Assembly (NCBI GenBank): GCA_002415465.1
Contig: DHYT01000017.1
Coordinates: 24,177 to 31,337 of the forward strand
DNA length: 7,161 nt
Source: Desulfobulbaceae bacterium UBA5123
GTDB taxonomy: Bacteria; Desulfobacterota; Desulfobulbia; Desulfobulbales; UBA5123
Direction of reading: 5' to 3'
This document shows positions 6,350 to 7,161 of this stretch, piece by piece. The position numbers and the translations under genes were made by a program. The notes under the pieces were generated by a model. The model searched no databases. It was not told the origin of the DNA and worked only from the letters and a program-made list of their open reading frames with translations. The stretch's first letter is position 1; each line of letters opens with the position of its first letter.

Positions 6350-6377
6350 TTTATAAACAGTCACCGGCCGAAGGCAA
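6350..6377 (-). promoter_or_regulatory. Candidate promoter for miaA
   Basis: On the minus strand TTGCCT (6372-6377, 4 of 6), a 16-base spacer, and TATAAA (6350-6355, 5 of 6). Transcription would begin near 6343, about 20 nt before the upstream ATG of miaA or about 50 nt before the one at 6291. Its -10 sits 7 bases to the right of the serC -10 on the other strand, so the two polymerases would compete for the same DNA. Confidence 0.45.
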
Positions 6378-6409
6378 CCGTTTTCGTCCCTTTTTATTAT
6401 TTACAGACA

Positions 6410-6432
6410 CCGTCCTTGTCCAAAAAGGTCGG
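6410..6432 (+). promoter_or_regulatory. Hairpin in the serC leader, just before the ribosome binding site
   Basis: CCGTCCTT (6410-6417) and AAGGTCGG (6425-6432) form an 8-bp stem with one T-T mismatch and a 7-base loop, followed by CTTTTC and then the serC ribosome binding site AGGAG at 6439-6443. It resembles a weak terminator or translation-modulating hairpin. I saw no leader peptide and no known riboswitch pattern, so any regulatory role is inference. Confidence 0.3.
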
Positions 6433-6450
6433 CTTTTCAGGAGAAAAACC

Positions 6451-7161
6451 ATGCCGGATCGCATCTACAATTTCAGCCCCGGCCCGGGTACCCTGCCCTA
6501 CGAGGTTCTTACCCAGGCCGCCAAGGATATCGTCAATTTCAAGGACAAGGGCATTGGCCTCATCGAGATGAGCCATCGCTCCAAGGAGTTCATCGCCGTC
6601 ACCGACGAGGCCGAGAGCCTGCTCCGCGAGCTGTTGAACATCCCGGCCAACTACAAGGTGCTGTTCATGCAGGGCGGTGCCTCCAGCCAGTTCGCGTTCG
6701 TGCCGATGAACCTGCTCGCCCCCGGCCAGACCGCCACCTACCTCAACACCGGGGTCTGGGCCAAGAAGGCGATCAAGGAGGCCAAGCTCTTCGGCAACAT
6801 CAAGGTTGCCTACTCAAGCGAGGACTCGGTTTTCAACCATGTCCCCAAGCAAAGCGATTATACCGTTGACCCGGATTCCGAGTACCTCTATCTGGTCTCC
6901 AACAACACCATCTACGGCACCCAGTTTCACGAGTTCCCCACCACCGACAAGATGCTGGTCTGCGACATGTCGTCGGACATCCTCTCCCGGCCGCTTGACA
7001 TCAGCCGCTTCGGCCTGATCTTTGCCGGCGCGCAGAAGAACATGGGGCCGGCCGGGGTCACCGTGGTCATCGTCCGCGAGGATCTTCTCGACCGCGCCCC
7101 GGCGACCGTGCCGACCATGTTCCGCTACAAGACCCATGCCGACAACGGCTCCATGTTCAAC
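6451..7161 (+). CDS. serC: Phosphoserine aminotransferase SerC (partial, C-terminus beyond the right edge)
   Basis: SerC is a PLP-dependent class V aminotransferase that converts 3-phosphohydroxypyruvate and glutamate to phosphoserine and 2-oxoglutarate, the second step of serine synthesis; it can also serve pyridoxine synthesis. The 237 visible residues of about 360 align well with the E. coli enzyme as I recall it: IYNFSPGPGTLP at the N-terminus, EMSHRSKEF with H42-R43, NYKVLFMQGGASSQF, GVWAKKAIKEAK with W103 stacking on PLP, NNTIYGTQ with T153, CDMSSDILSRP with D172 contacting the pyridine nitrogen, and FAGAQKNMGPAG with the Schiff-base K196. It ends at DNGSMFN. The start ATG has AGGAG 7 bases upstream, the best ribosome binding site in the window. 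It is divergent from miaA and has its own promoter. The remaining third, with the C-terminal small domain, lies outside. Confidence 0.97.
   Translation, partial: MPDRIYNFSPGPGTLPYEVLTQAAKDIVNFKDKGIGLIEMSHRSKEFIAVTDEAESLLRELLNIPANYKVLFMQGGASSQFAFVPMNLLAPGQTATYLNTGVWAKKAIKEAKLFGNIKVAYSSEDSVFNHVPKQSDYTVDPDSEYLYLVSNNTIYGTQFHEFPTTDKMLVCDMSSDILSRPLDISRFGLIFAGAQKNMGPAGVTVVIVREDLLDRAPATVPTMFRYKTHADNGSMFN

Noticed and set aside
4720..6411. A 12-base direct repeat, TTTACAGACACC, at the recJ start and again in the serC leader.
   Set aside because: One or more shared 12-mers are expected by chance in about 7 kb, and the two copies are in unrelated contexts.

Overview
The window is ordinary bacterial chromosome from a GC-rich Gram-negative. 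I see no mobile element, CRISPR array, tRNA, rRNA or phage gene. The best taxonomic guess is a Desulfobacterota (Desulfobulbales-like) bacterium. This rests on the small DUF4911-like protein beside miaB, the long 'eukaryote-like' form of adenylosuccinate lyase, and the gene mix; it is inference from protein style, not a database result.

Layout. Six genes lie on the minus strand and read right to left: miaA (tRNA A37 dimethylallyltransferase), pgsA (CDP-alcohol phosphatidyltransferase, start overlapping the miaA stop by 4 nt), recJ (single-strand DNA exonuclease, GTG start), purB (adenylosuccinate lyase), a 74-residue DUF4911-like protein, and miaB (tRNA methylthiotransferase, cut by the left edge). 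At the right end serC (phosphoserine aminotransferase) reads the other way on the plus strand and is cut by the right edge. No gene-free stretch exceeds 165 bases.

The genes are housekeeping. MiaA and MiaB catalyse the two consecutive steps of ms2i6A37 synthesis in tRNA and sit at the two ends of one co-directional cluster. Between them are phospholipid synthesis, DNA repair and purine synthesis. miaA-pgsA-recJ look like one transcript. purB has a good promoter of its own just after the recJ stop, and miaB has an extended -10 promoter at the stop codon of the DUF4911-like gene.

The more interesting signals are in the gaps. (1) A clear plus-strand intrinsic terminator (1321-1358) lies between two minus-strand genes. 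A candidate plus-strand promoter (998-1026) lies upstream of it, sharing its -10 region with the miaB promoter; together they could bound an antisense RNA across the whole DUF4911-like gene. (2) A perfect 6-bp inverted repeat sits on the purB -10 region. (3) The miaA and serC promoters overlap face to face. (4) The serC leader has a hairpin just upstream of its ribosome binding site. I found no convincing undescribed protein system.
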